Below, piece by piece: positions 5,316 to 5,321 of a stretch of DNA of 5,321 nt; position 1 is the first letter of the stretch, and each line of letters starts with the position of its first letter. The notes under the pieces were generated by a model. It searched no databases, was not told the origin of the DNA, and saw nothing but the letters and a program-made list of their open reading frames with translations. Both the position numbers and the translations under genes were made by a program. The stretch comes from Alphaproteobacteria bacterium (GTDB lineage Bacteria; Pseudomonadota; Alphaproteobacteria; ATCC43930; CGMCC-115725), in the NCBI GenBank assembly GCA_005888515.1, contig VAZR01000111.1:1-5321 (forward strand), in the 5' to 3' direction.

Positions 5316-5321
5316 TTATCG

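Overview
The window is GC-rich DNA in which nearly every base is coding. Codon use and the style of the rRNA dimethyltransferase point to an alphaproteobacterium, most likely of the Rhizobiales/Bradyrhizobium-like kind. This is a judgement from protein resemblance and base composition, not from a search. All comparisons with known families were made from memory, without a computed alignment.

Layout, left to right. Positions 1-764 (+) hold the C-terminal part of a GH13 trehalose synthase-like enzyme, cut by the window edge. Positions 796-1683 (-) encode an exported diheme cytochrome c with a TTG start. Positions 1684-1877 are non-coding and hold the cytochrome leader, an operator-like palindrome and a terminator-like hairpin. 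Positions 1878-3356 (-) encode a metal-dependent amidohydrolase of the amidohydrolase_2/ACMSD-like type. Positions 3357-3581 are a divergent promoter region rich in inverted repeats. Positions 3582-4472 (+) encode an alpha/beta hydrolase that keeps every recalled active-site residue of fluoroacetate dehalogenases. Positions 4473-5315 (-) encode rsmA (ksgA), the 16S rRNA dimethyladenosine transferase. It converges on the hydrolase with no base between the two stop codons.

Functionally, the middle three genes look like a small accessory catabolic set between a trehalose/maltose-metabolism gene and a housekeeping gene. It combines a periplasmic electron carrier, a cytosolic C-C or C-N/C-O bond-cleaving amidohydrolase and a haloacid dehalogenase-like hydrolase. 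The substrate cannot be read from the sequence. The strongest unexpected signal is regulatory. The leaders of the cytochrome and the amidohydrolase both carry CTGAAC-N2-CGTTC followed 3-4 bases later by TTGCG, in the same orientation and about 50 bp from each start codon. This suggests one dimeric repressor or activator, of TetR type for example, acting on both genes. The regulator is not in the window.
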